Of a stretch of 15,387 bases of DNA, positions 1 through 5,996 are shown in pieces (position 1 is the first letter of the stretch; each line of letters starts with the position of its first letter). The notes beneath the pieces were generated by a model. It ran no database searches. It saw nothing but the letters and a program-made list of their open reading frames with translations, and had not been told where the DNA came from. Source of the stretch: JBHJOF01 sp050330055 (lineage in GTDB: Bacteria > Pseudomonadota > Alphaproteobacteria > Kiloniellales > JAKSDN01); contig JBHJOF010000125.1 of NCBI GenBank assembly GCA_050330055.1, forward strand, positions 1 through 15,387, read 5' to 3'. Position numbers and translations under genes: made by a program.

Positions 1-70
1 GCCTGCCATTGGGCCTGCCATTGGGCCTGCCATTGGGCCTGCCGTTGGGCCTGCCGTTGGGCTTGCCGCC
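1..70. repeat. 12-bp tandem repeat at window edge
   Basis: Five consecutive 12-bp units fill 1-60: three of GCCTGCCATTGG and two of GCCTGCCGTTGG, followed by a decayed partial unit at 61-70. The array probably extends left of the window. Because 12 is divisible by 3, several frames stay open through it. The plus strand would read (LPLG)n and stop at 111-113. The minus strand would read (PTAG/PMAG)n from an ATG at 105-103. Neither can be shown to be a gene from what is visible. Confidence 0.9.
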
Positions 71-110
71 AGCGCCTCCTCACCGGCAGCATAGCACCGC
101 TCCATGTCAG

Positions 111-154
111 TAAAAAAGCGACCGGCCGCCCCGCAAATGCGCTGGCGGCCGGTC
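111..154 (-). terminator. Rho-independent terminator of the minus-strand binding-protein gene
   Basis: A perfect 11-bp inverted repeat pairs 120-130 with 144-154 (GACCGGCCGCC / GGCGGCCGGTC). Three further base pairs sit inside the loop (132-134 with 139-141). Read on the minus strand, the hairpin is followed directly by GCTTTTTTA (119-111), the classic T tract. It lies 27 bp past the stop codon of the binding protein ending at 181. On the plus strand no T tract follows. Confidence 0.9.
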
Positions 155-180
155 CCTTGGCCCGCAGTCTCAGACCGGGC

Positions 181-1221
181 TCAGCTCTTCGGCTCCGACT
201 TGGTGTCGTAGCGCTTCTGCCACTCGGTCAGGATCGAATCGCGGTTCTTCGCCGCCCACTCGAAGTCGTTGTCGATCATGGCCTCGACGATGCCGTCCGG
301 GAAGTGCTCGACCGGCTTGGCGATGCCCGGGATGGCGACCACGGCGTAGCCCTCGTTATAGAGCCGGTTGGCCGTCTCGGTGATCGACCAGTCGACCAGC
401 TTCTGGGCGGCTTCCATCTTGGAGGTGCCGCGCACGATGCCGGTTGCCTCCATGTCCCAACCGACGCCTTCGGACGGGATGATGATCTCGAGCGGCGCGC
501 CCTGCGCCTTCTCCTTGGCGCCGCGGAAGGCGAAGGAGACGCCGATCGGAACCTCGCCGGCGCCCGCCTGCTTGCAGGGCTTGGAGCCGGAGTGCGTGTA
601 GCCCCTGATGTTCTCGTGCAGGGCGTCCATGTAGGCCCAGCCCTCCTCCTGGCCGAACATCTGCAGCCAGCTCGAGACGTCGAGGAAACCGGTGCCCGAG
701 GAGGCCGGGTTGGGCATGACCACGTGGCCCTTGTAGACCGGATCGGTGAGGTCCTTCCACGAGGTCGGCAGCGGCAGACCGAGCTTCTCGGCCTCGACGG
801 TATTGAAGCAGATTGCCCCGACCCAGGCGTCCATGCCGGTCCAGTAGGGTGGCTCGTCCTGGTCGCGGAACTTGGGATCGAGCTTGTCGAGGCCGACCGG
901 GGCGTAGGGCTCGAGCATGCCCTCGCCCTTCATCAGCAGGAGGCTTGTGGCGGCCAGGCCCCAGATCACGTCGGCCTGGGGGTTGTTCTTCTCGGCCAAA
1001 AGCTTGGCCGTGACGATTCCGGTCGAATCGCGGACCCATTTGATCTCGATGTCCGGATGGTCCTTGTTGAAGGCCTCGGCGTAGCGCTTCAGGTCCTCGG
1101 CCTCGACCGCGGTATAGACGGTAAGCTCTGTCTGGGCTGCGGCCTGGCCGGCGAGAAAGGCTAAGCTACCCGCCGCGAAGACGGCGAGGCCGAACAAGCG
1201 GCGAAATCTGCTCCCTGTCAT
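181..1221 (-). CDS. phnS2: Periplasmic solute-binding protein, putative 2-aminoethylphosphonate type (PhnS2/AepX-like)
   Basis: This is the binding protein of an ABC importer, capturing ligand in the periplasm and handing it to a PhnT/PhnU-type transporter. The 346-residue product has a Sec signal peptide with probable cleavage after AAA at residue 29 (before QTELTVYT). The class II binding-protein fold is marked by VYT at 35-37, VMPNPASSGTG at 168-178, SGSKPC at 211-216 and PSEGVGWDMEATG at 249-261. These resemble the putative 2-aminoethylphosphonate binding family (TIGR03261) more than Fe(III)-binding FbpA. The only cysteines in the mature part are C138 and C216, a likely disulfide. The ATG at 1221 follows GGGAG with good spacing. 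The gene diverges from the second binding protein and T/U genes that start at 1766, and it ends at a strong terminator. Substrate is assigned by family resemblance; other organophosphonates are possible. Confidence 0.88.
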   Translation of the reverse strand: MTGSRFRRLFGLAVFAAGSLAFLAGQAAAQTELTVYTAVEAEDLKRYAEAFNKDHPDIEIKWVRDSTGIVTAKLLAEKNNPQADVIWGLAATSLLLMKGEGMLEPYAPVGLDKLDPKFRDQDEPPYWTGMDAWVGAICFNTVEAEKLGLPLPTSWKDLTDPVYKGHVVMPNPASSGTGFLDVSSWLQMFGQEEGWAYMDALHENIRGYTHSGSKPCKQAGAGEVPIGVSFAFRGAKEKAQGAPLEIIIPSEGVGWDMEATGIVRGTSKMEAAQKLVDWSITETANRLYNEGYAVVAIPGIAKPVEHFPDGIVEAMIDNDFEWAAKNRDSILTEWQKRYDTKSEPKS

Positions 1222-1765
1222 GCTGTGATTCTCCCTGCGAATTGAAACTCTGCGGCTCGCCTGGTTTGTGGCGAGGCCGCCCCGAAATCCATACTCATCC
1301 TGTGGCGCGTTCTACCCGCGCACTGTTGCAGTTTTTTTTCACAGGCTGGCGAAACGGATGAAAATCCAGCCCCTGTCCCCCTAAAAGCCGCGCCACGCCG
1401 ACCTTAGCCGGCGCGGCACGCGGGCAGCTAGTCTAGTCTACTTTATGGCAGGCGCCATGACCATCCAACAAATCGATATTACTTATAGGAAGCATAGGAA
1501 CCGACTATACCATTGCCGGCCCGGCTTGCGCCGGATTCCCCTTTGGCAAGGGGGCCACCCCCCGAATACTGGCAGGCGACGCGTCATCCCCGGGGTCTTA
1601 GAGCGGATTCGCGGCGAAAAGCCCCTTATGGTATTATTGCTTAACTAAAAGTGCGTCATCCAGAAGATGTTCAATAGGTCCGTGTGCCCAGCGCAGCCAT
1701 GGGTGGGCTGGAGAAAGGGGAAGCGGGAGATCGAACATCAAAAGTACTAGGGAGGAGGCGGATCG
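1222..1765. other. 544-bp divergent intergenic region between two binding-protein genes
   Basis: No convincing gene lies here. The region must carry the promoters of both divergent genes, but I cannot pick -35/-10 pairs with confidence. Visible features are a leader hairpin at 1252-1280; a run of eight T at 1332-1339 inside CTGTTGCAG...CACAG; an 8-bp perfect stem (1387-1394 with 1410-1417); CTAGT tandems at 1428-1440; a direct repeat ATAGGAA at 1485-1491 and 1494-1500; and a small hairpin CCCCTT-TGGC-AAGGGG at 1538-1553. Stretches around 1465-1510 and 1628-1655 are noticeably more AT-rich than the flanking genes. A 67-codon open frame at 1445-1648 has no ribosome-binding site and an arginine-rich, unnatural composition, and I do not count it as a gene. 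Confidence 0.7.
1252..1280 (-). promoter_or_regulatory. Possible 5'-leader hairpin ahead of phnS2
   Basis: CTCGCC at 1256-1261 pairs with GGCGAG at 1270-1275 around the loop TGGTTTGT. Flanking GCGG (1252-1255) pairs with CCGC (1277-1280), leaving one bulged base. This gives about 10 bp of stem located 31-59 nt upstream of the ATG at 1221. It would be in the mRNA leader if transcription starts upstream of 1280. No U tract follows, so it is not a terminator. It could affect mRNA stability or translation, or be chance in GC-rich DNA. Confidence 0.35.
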
Positions 1766-2809
1766 ATGACCAACTACAATCGATGGCCGAGGGCGGGGCT
1801 TGCGAAGCGCGTTCTCGGAGCCGTGGTGGGTGCGGCGTTTCTCATGGGGGCGAGCCTCCAGGCACGGGCGGGCGAGATCACGGTCTACACCTCTTACGAG
1901 GAGGACGAGCTCACCGCCTTCCTCGAGGTGATGAAGCAGGATCTGCCCGACCTGAAGGTCAACGTGCTTCGCCTGTCGACCGGAGACTTGCAAGCAAGGA
2001 TGCTGGCCGAAGCATCCAATCCACAGCATGACGTAATCTGGGGCTGGGCGGTCACGCACATGGTAGACCCCCGCATCCTCGACACGCTCGAAGCCTACCA
2101 ACCGGCCAACCTCGAGCGTGTGCCCGAGCGCTTCCGCGACCCGGAGAACAGATGGTTCGCCGTTACTGGATACATGGCGGCGTTCTGCGTAAACAACGAG
2201 GTACTGGCACGGAAGAACCTGCCGATGCCGGCTTCGTGGGCCGACCTGCTGAACCCGGCGTTCAAGGGTGAGGTGGTCATGCCCAACCCGGCCTCGTCTG
2301 GCACCGGCTACCTGCAGATCGCCTCGATTCTGCAGATGAAGGGCGAGGACGACGGCTGGCAGTTCCTCAAGGATCTCGACCAGAACATCGCCCAGTACAT
2401 CAAGAGCGGATCGCGTCCCTGCAACTCTGCAAGCCAGGGAGAATACGCGGTGGGTGCCTCGTTCGCGCTGCGGGCGATCAAGAACATCCGCGAGGGATAC
2501 CCCATCACCATGGTTATTCCCTCGGAGGGCGCTGGACACGAGCTCGAAGCCCACGGGCTCATGAAGACCTCCAAGAACAAGGAGGACGCCAAGCGCTTCC
2601 TCGACTGGACGCTGAGCGACCGGGCGGTGGATGAGTACTTCGCCTGGAAGGAGATCGTGACGATCCAGGGCGGCCAGTTGCCCGAGGACTTCAAGCAGGC
2701 GGGCCTGCCGGAGGACATCGGCTCCGTGCTGTTCGAGATGGACTATGATTGGTCCGCCGCCAACCGCGAGCGGATCATCGAGCGGTGGAGTGCGGAGCTC
2801 GAACGTTAG
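1766..2809 (+). CDS. Second periplasmic solute-binding protein of the phosphonate-type ABC importer
   Basis: This 347-residue protein is a divergent paralogue of the binding protein encoded at 1221-181. It shares VYT (40-42), VMPNPASSGTG (171-181), SGSRPC (214-219) and PSEGAGHELEAHG (252-264). A signal peptide ends near ARA at residue 35. The only two cysteines of the mature protein, C141 and C219, are spaced 78 residues apart exactly as in the paralogue, suggesting a conserved disulfide. The ATG at 1766 is fixed by a strong GGAGGAGG at 1751-1758, seven bases upstream. The gene heads a plus-strand run with the ATPase (46-bp gap) and permease, so it is probably the binding protein co-expressed with them. 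Differences around the ligand motif (GAGHELEAH against GVGWDMEAT) suggest a different ligand preference. It could be annotated elsewhere as an Fe(III)-type binding protein. Confidence 0.88.
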   Translation: MTNYNRWPRAGLAKRVLGAVVGAAFLMGASLQARAGEITVYTSYEEDELTAFLEVMKQDLPDLKVNVLRLSTGDLQARMLAEASNPQHDVIWGWAVTHMVDPRILDTLEAYQPANLERVPERFRDPENRWFAVTGYMAAFCVNNEVLARKNLPMPASWADLLNPAFKGEVVMPNPASSGTGYLQIASILQMKGEDDGWQFLKDLDQNIAQYIKSGSRPCNSASQGEYAVGASFALRAIKNIREGYPITMVIPSEGAGHELEAHGLMKTSKNKEDAKRFLDWTLSDRAVDEYFAWKEIVTIQGGQLPEDFKQAGLPEDIGSVLFEMDYDWSAANRERIIERWSAELER

Positions 2810-2855
2810 CCAAAGGCAAAGCTTCCAGCTGGATCGGCCCACCCGGACCAGGACC

Positions 2856-3908
2856 ATGTTCCTCACGCTTCGGGACGTGACGAAGCGGTTTGGTGACATC
2901 GTTGCCGTCGATCAGGTCGCGCTCGACGTTCGCGAAGGTGAGTTCGTGTGCTTTCTCGGACCTTCCGGCTGCGGCAAGACCACGCTGCTGCGCCTGGTCG
3001 CCGGCCTTGAGATCGCCGATGCGGGGGAGATCGTCCTTGAGGGTCGCAATCTCGCCTCCGTGCCGGCGCGGCTGCGCAACTTCGGCGTCGTGTTCCAGTC
3101 CTATTCGCTGTTCCCGAACATGACGGTCGAAAAGAACGTCGCCTACGGCCTCGAGTGCCGGAAGTGGCGCGGTGAAGCGATCAAGAAGCGGCTGAAAGAG
3201 ATGTTGCGGCTGGTCCGGCTGGAAGATCAGGCGCACAAGTATCCGGAGCAGCTCTCGGGCGGCCAGCAGCAGCGCGTAGCCCTGGCGCGGGCGCTGGCCC
3301 CCGAGCCCGCCGTCCTGCTGCTCGACGAGCCGCTGTCGGCGCTCGACGCAAAGGTGCGCGAGAACCTGCGCGGCGAGATCAGGGACCTGCAGAAGACCCT
3401 GGGCATCACCACGATCATGGTGACTCACGACCAGGACGAGGCCATGGAGATGGCCGATCGCATCGTGGTAATGGACAGTGGCCGCATCGCGCAGGCGGGC
3501 AGCGCCAGCGAGCTCTACAACAACCCGGCGAACCGCTTCGTCGCAGAGTTCATTGGCCGCATGAACATCCTCCGCCTCGACCCGGATGGCGGTTCGGGGC
3601 CCAGCCTCGCGGGCATGCCGATCCGGATCAAGAACTTCCAGGTGGACGGCGCACCGGGGCAGCCCATCCTGGTCGGCGTGCGCCCGGAGGAGATCAGCCT
3701 GTGCCGCGACGACGGATCGCAGGAGAACCGGGTGAGTGGAATGGTGGAGAGGTCGGTCTTTCTCGGCAACGTCACCCGCGTGACCCTCAGCATCGGCGAT
3801 CAGCAGCTGATGGTCGAGCTGCACGGCAATCCGCCCGGGCTCCACCGCGGCGCCCCGGTGACCGTGTCCCTGCCGCCGGCGGCGCTGCGGATGCTGCACG
3901 AGCGGTGA
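2856..3908 (+). CDS. phnT2: ABC transporter ATP-binding protein, putative 2-aminoethylphosphonate importer (PhnT2-like)
   Basis: This is the cytoplasmic ATPase that powers import through the permease encoded just downstream. From the ATG at 2856 it has 350 residues: Walker A GPSGCGKT at 35-42, Q-loop Q81 in VVFQSYSLFPNMT, signature LSGGQ at 133-137, Walker B VLLLDEP at 153-159, D-loop SALD at 161-164 and switch H191. After about residue 235 comes the TOBE-type regulatory domain typical of the MalK/PotA/FbpC group. The frame is open back to 2745, but that extension overlaps the previous gene and reads as low-complexity, so MFLTLRDVTKRFG is the natural start. AGGA sits only two bases before this ATG, a weak ribosome site. 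The region FQSYSLFPNMTVEKNVAYGL and the ending GRMNIL match the PhnT2 family (TIGR03265). The stop lies 6 bp before the permease start. Confidence 0.9.
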   Translation: MFLTLRDVTKRFGDIVAVDQVALDVREGEFVCFLGPSGCGKTTLLRLVAGLEIADAGEIVLEGRNLASVPARLRNFGVVFQSYSLFPNMTVEKNVAYGLECRKWRGEAIKKRLKEMLRLVRLEDQAHKYPEQLSGGQQQRVALARALAPEPAVLLLDEPLSALDAKVRENLRGEIRDLQKTLGITTIMVTHDQDEAMEMADRIVVMDSGRIAQAGSASELYNNPANRFVAEFIGRMNILRLDPDGGSGPSLAGMPIRIKNFQVDGAPGQPILVGVRPEEISLCRDDGSQENRVSGMVERSVFLGNVTRVTLSIGDQQLMVELHGNPPGLHRGAPVTVSLPPAALRMLHER

Positions 3909-3914
3909 GACGCC

Positions 3915-5597
3915 GTGGTCACTGAGCGTATCGTCGCCGCGCCGCGCCTTCTGTCCGGGGCGAAGCTCGACCAGCTCGTGGTTATCGGGTTCGCGGCGCT
4001 GGTGGCCGCACCGCTGCTGGCGTTCGTGGCCTATCCGGTGTGGAGCATCCTGCGGCTGAGCTTCGATACCCCGGCTGGCCTGGGCTTCGACCACTACCTG
4101 CGCTACTTCAGCACGGCTCGCGCCGTCGATATCGTGACCAACACCTTCGCGGTCGCGATCACCACCTCGGCGATCACGATCGTCCTCGCCTATGGGGTCG
4201 CCTACGCCTTCCATCGTTCAATGATTCCCTACAAGGGCCTGTTCCGCCTTATCGTGCTGATCCCCTTGTTCGCCCCGTCCCTTGTGCAAGCCCAAGGGCT
4301 GGTGTTGTTGCTCGGGCGGAACGGGATCATCAACCGTACCTTCGATGCGGGAATCGACATTTACGGCTTCTGGGGCATCGTCATCGCCGACGTGCTCTAT
4401 GCCCTGCCCCACGCATTCCTGATCCTGTCGGCGGCGCTCGCGGTGGCGGACGCCAGGATGTACGAGTCGGCGACCATGCTCGGCGCCTCGCGCTGGCGAA
4501 TCTTCTGGACGGTCACCTTGCCTTCGACGAAGTACGGGCTCATGTCGGCGGTGTTCATCGTGTTCACCGTCGCCATCACCGACTTCGGCAATCCGATGGT
4601 GATCGGCGCCGACTTCAATGTTCTGGCCACCGAGATGTACAACCAGGTGTTGGGACAGGCCAACTTCGAGCGCGGCACCGTCATCGGCGTCGTGCTGCTG
4701 ATCCCGGCCGCCGTCGCGGTCGCGGTCGAGCGGCGGGTGTCGCAGCGGCAGTATGCCTCGATCTCGGACCAGTCGCGGCCCCTGACAGTCCGCCCCAATC
4801 CCCGGTTCGACGCCGCCATGCTGGGCTTCACTCTGCTCGTGTGCGCCGCGGTGCTCTCAGTGGTTGGCATCGTGGTCTTCGCCAGCTTTGTCCACCTGTG
4901 GCCCTACAACATGTCGTTCAGCCTGCGGCACTACTACTTCGATGTGCAGCAAGGCGGCCAGCCACTGTGGAACAGCATCTGGGTGTCGCTCATAGCGGCG
5001 GTGATCGGCATGGCGGCTGCCGTGAGCTCGGCCTACCTCATCCACAAGTTCGGCAATCCGGCAACGCGCTTCCTCTATTTCCTGTCAATTCTGCCGGCCG
5101 CGGTGCCGGGAACCGTGCTCGGGCTGGGCTACATCCTCGCCTTCAACGATCCTGCAAACCCGCTCTACACCATCTATGGCACGTTCCTCATTCTGGCGTT
5201 CTGCAACGTCTATCACTATCACGCGCAGGGATTCCTGATCTCGAGTACCAGCATCAAGCAGATCAGCGCCACCTTCGACGAGGCCTCGGCCACCCTCGGG
5301 GCGGGATTCTTCCGGACCATGTGGAAGATCACAGTCCCGCTGATATGGCCCACCATCCTCAGCGTCGGCGTCTTCTTCTTCATGCGCAGCATGGTGACGC
5401 TCGCCGCGGTGATCTTCCTCTTCACGCCGAGCACCCAATTGGCCGCCATATCGGTCCTGCTGCTCGAGGACCGCGGTGCCACCAACCAGGCCGCCGCGTT
5501 CTCGGTCTCGATCATAGCGATCGTGGTCGGCACGCTGATCGCCGCACACCTGCTGCTGCGCCTGTGCCGGGTCCGCAACGTGGAGCTGATCCGCTAG
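3915..5597 (+). CDS. phnU2: Fused double ABC permease, putative 2-aminoethylphosphonate importer (PhnU2-like)
   Basis: This inner-membrane permease carries both transmembrane halves in one 560-residue chain, as in the PhnU2 family (TIGR03262). Each half has about six hydrophobic segments and one EAA loop that docks on the ATPase: roughly residues 184-203 (YESATMLGASRWRIFWTVTL) and 456-475 (EASATLGAGFFRTMWKITVP). A charged linker near 272-298 separates the halves. The characteristic stretch FTVAITDFGNPMVIGADFNV is at 218-237. Translation starts at GTG 3915, six bases past the ATPase stop, with only a weak GGTGAG upstream, suggesting translational coupling. It is the last gene of the plus-strand run; hairpins begin 34 bp after the stop. 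Family placement is confident, the exact substrate is inferred. Confidence 0.9.
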   Translation: MVTERIVAAPRLLSGAKLDQLVVIGFAALVAAPLLAFVAYPVWSILRLSFDTPAGLGFDHYLRYFSTARAVDIVTNTFAVAITTSAITIVLAYGVAYAFHRSMIPYKGLFRLIVLIPLFAPSLVQAQGLVLLLGRNGIINRTFDAGIDIYGFWGIVIADVLYALPHAFLILSAALAVADARMYESATMLGASRWRIFWTVTLPSTKYGLMSAVFIVFTVAITDFGNPMVIGADFNVLATEMYNQVLGQANFERGTVIGVVLLIPAAVAVAVERRVSQRQYASISDQSRPLTVRPNPRFDAAMLGFTLLVCAAVLSVVGIVVFASFVHLWPYNMSFSLRHYYFDVQQGGQPLWNSIWVSLIAAVIGMAAAVSSAYLIHKFGNPATRFLYFLSILPAAVPGTVLGLGYILAFNDPANPLYTIYGTFLILAFCNVYHYHAQGFLISSTSIKQISATFDEASATLGAGFFRTMWKITVPLIWPTILSVGVFFFMRSMVTLAAVIFLFTPSTQLAAISVLLLEDRGATNQAAAFSVSIIAIVVGTLIAAHLLLRLCRVRNVELIR

Positions 5598-5630
5598 AAC
5601 GTATTCCGTTCGGATTGAATCGGCGTAGCT

Positions 5631-5663
5631 CTCCTCACCCTTCGACAAGCTCAGGGTGAGGAG
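5631..5663. repeat. REP-like palindrome
   Basis: CTCCTCACCCT at 5631-5641 pairs perfectly over 11 bp with AGGGTGAGGAG at 5653-5663, leaving an 11-base loop (TCGACAAGCTC). The sequence matches a palindrome type commonly dispersed in alphaproteobacteria. It lies just after the permease stop and could also slow or stop transcription. Confidence 0.8.
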
Positions 5664-5694
5664 GGCTTGTGCCGGAACGGCACAAGCCCCTTAT
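5663..5694 (+). terminator. Strong hairpin, possible terminator of the importer operon
   Basis: A 12-bp perfect stem pairs 5663-5674 (GGGCTTGTGCCG) with 5678-5689 (CGGCACAAGCCC) around a GAA loop. The bases that follow on the plus strand are CTTAT, not a real T tract, so intrinsic termination is plausible but not textbook. It overlaps by one base the palindrome at 5631-5663 and may itself be part of the repeat mosaic. Confidence 0.5.
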
Positions 5695-5727
5695 ACCAAA
5701 TCCCGATACTCATGACCGGGCTCCCAT

Positions 5728-5807
5728 GCTTGGCGGCCAAGGCCGCCTGCTTCGCGCGCGAGACGCCGCTTGCGGGCCAAGGCCCGCTCCTGCGGACTCG
5801 CGGCTCC
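5728..5807. repeat. Two tandem 40-bp palindrome modules
   Basis: Module A (5728-5767) and module B (5768-5807) are adjacent, in the same orientation and about 70% identical by eye (28 of 40). Each contains a 7-bp palindrome around AA: GGCGGCC-AA-GGCCGCC at 5732-5747 and GCGGGCC-AA-GGCCCGC at 5772-5787. The two differences in the left arm are matched by two complementary differences in the right arm, so pairing is kept in both. Confidence 0.75.
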
Positions 5808-5843
5808 TCAGCATGAGGTGGTAGGCGTTGATATAGAACGCCC

Positions 5844-5887
5844 CTCCTCATCCTGAGGAGCGTTCGAAGAACGCGCCTCGAAGGATG
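5844..5887. repeat. REP-like palindromic element (CCTCATCCTGAGGAGC type)
   Basis: CTCCTCA (5844-5850) pairs with TGAGGAG (5854-5860), followed by CGTTC-GAA-GAACG (5861-5873) and then GCGCCTCGAAGGATG, which can fold back imperfectly on CATCCTGAGGAGC. A related sequence in the opposite orientation, CCTCATGCTGAGGAGCC read on the minus strand, lies at 5802-5818. This is the familiar dispersed palindromic repeat form of alphaproteobacteria, although copy number cannot be judged from one window. Confidence 0.75.
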
Positions 5888-5996
5888 GGCCATGAGTCTC
5901 TGGTTTCGAGACGGCGTATTATGCCGAGCCTGCAGCGCTGCGCATAGCTTCGCGCCGCGCAGATTCACCGGCCGCCCCGACTCGGTCGCGGAGCAG

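Larger units (their letters stand above)
5598..5996. other. 399-bp gene-free block of REP-like palindromes
   Basis: This space between convergent genes is almost entirely inverted repeats. In order: 5631-5663, 5663-5689, 5732-5747, 5772-5787, 5806-5818, 5844-5860, 5861-5873, 5896-5912, 5912-5926 and 5938-5962. Sequences such as CCTCATCCTGAGGAGCGTTC and CTTCGACAAGCTCAGGGTGA are of the type found dispersed many times in alphaproteobacterial genomes. No ribosome site or protein-like frame is seen. The block may serve as a bidirectional transcription barrier. Confidence 0.75.

Noticed and set aside
1..105. Minus-strand gene starting MERCYAAGEEALAA at 105
   Set aside because: The start follows directly after the T tract of a strong terminator, with no ribosome site or room for a promoter, and only 35 codons are visible inside a tandem repeat.
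1319..1345. CTGTGAA and CTGCAAC on the minus strand as a second Pho box ahead of phnS2
   Set aside because: The half-sites start 13 bp apart rather than 11 and the match is loose. The eight-A run makes the resemblance look better than it is.
1383..1417. Hairpin 1387-1417 followed by TTTT on the minus strand as a terminator
   Set aside because: No minus-strand gene lies upstream of it for which it could serve, and the T tract is only four bases.
1445..1648. 67-codon plus-strand frame in the divergent intergenic region
   Set aside because: It lacks a ribosome site, is rich in R, H and P, and contains hairpin-forming repeats. It is more likely non-coding.
5631..5962. CRISPR array or integron attachment site
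   Set aside because: The repeats are palindromes of differing sequence and spacing with no regular spacers and no cas or integrase gene nearby. REP-type elements explain them better.
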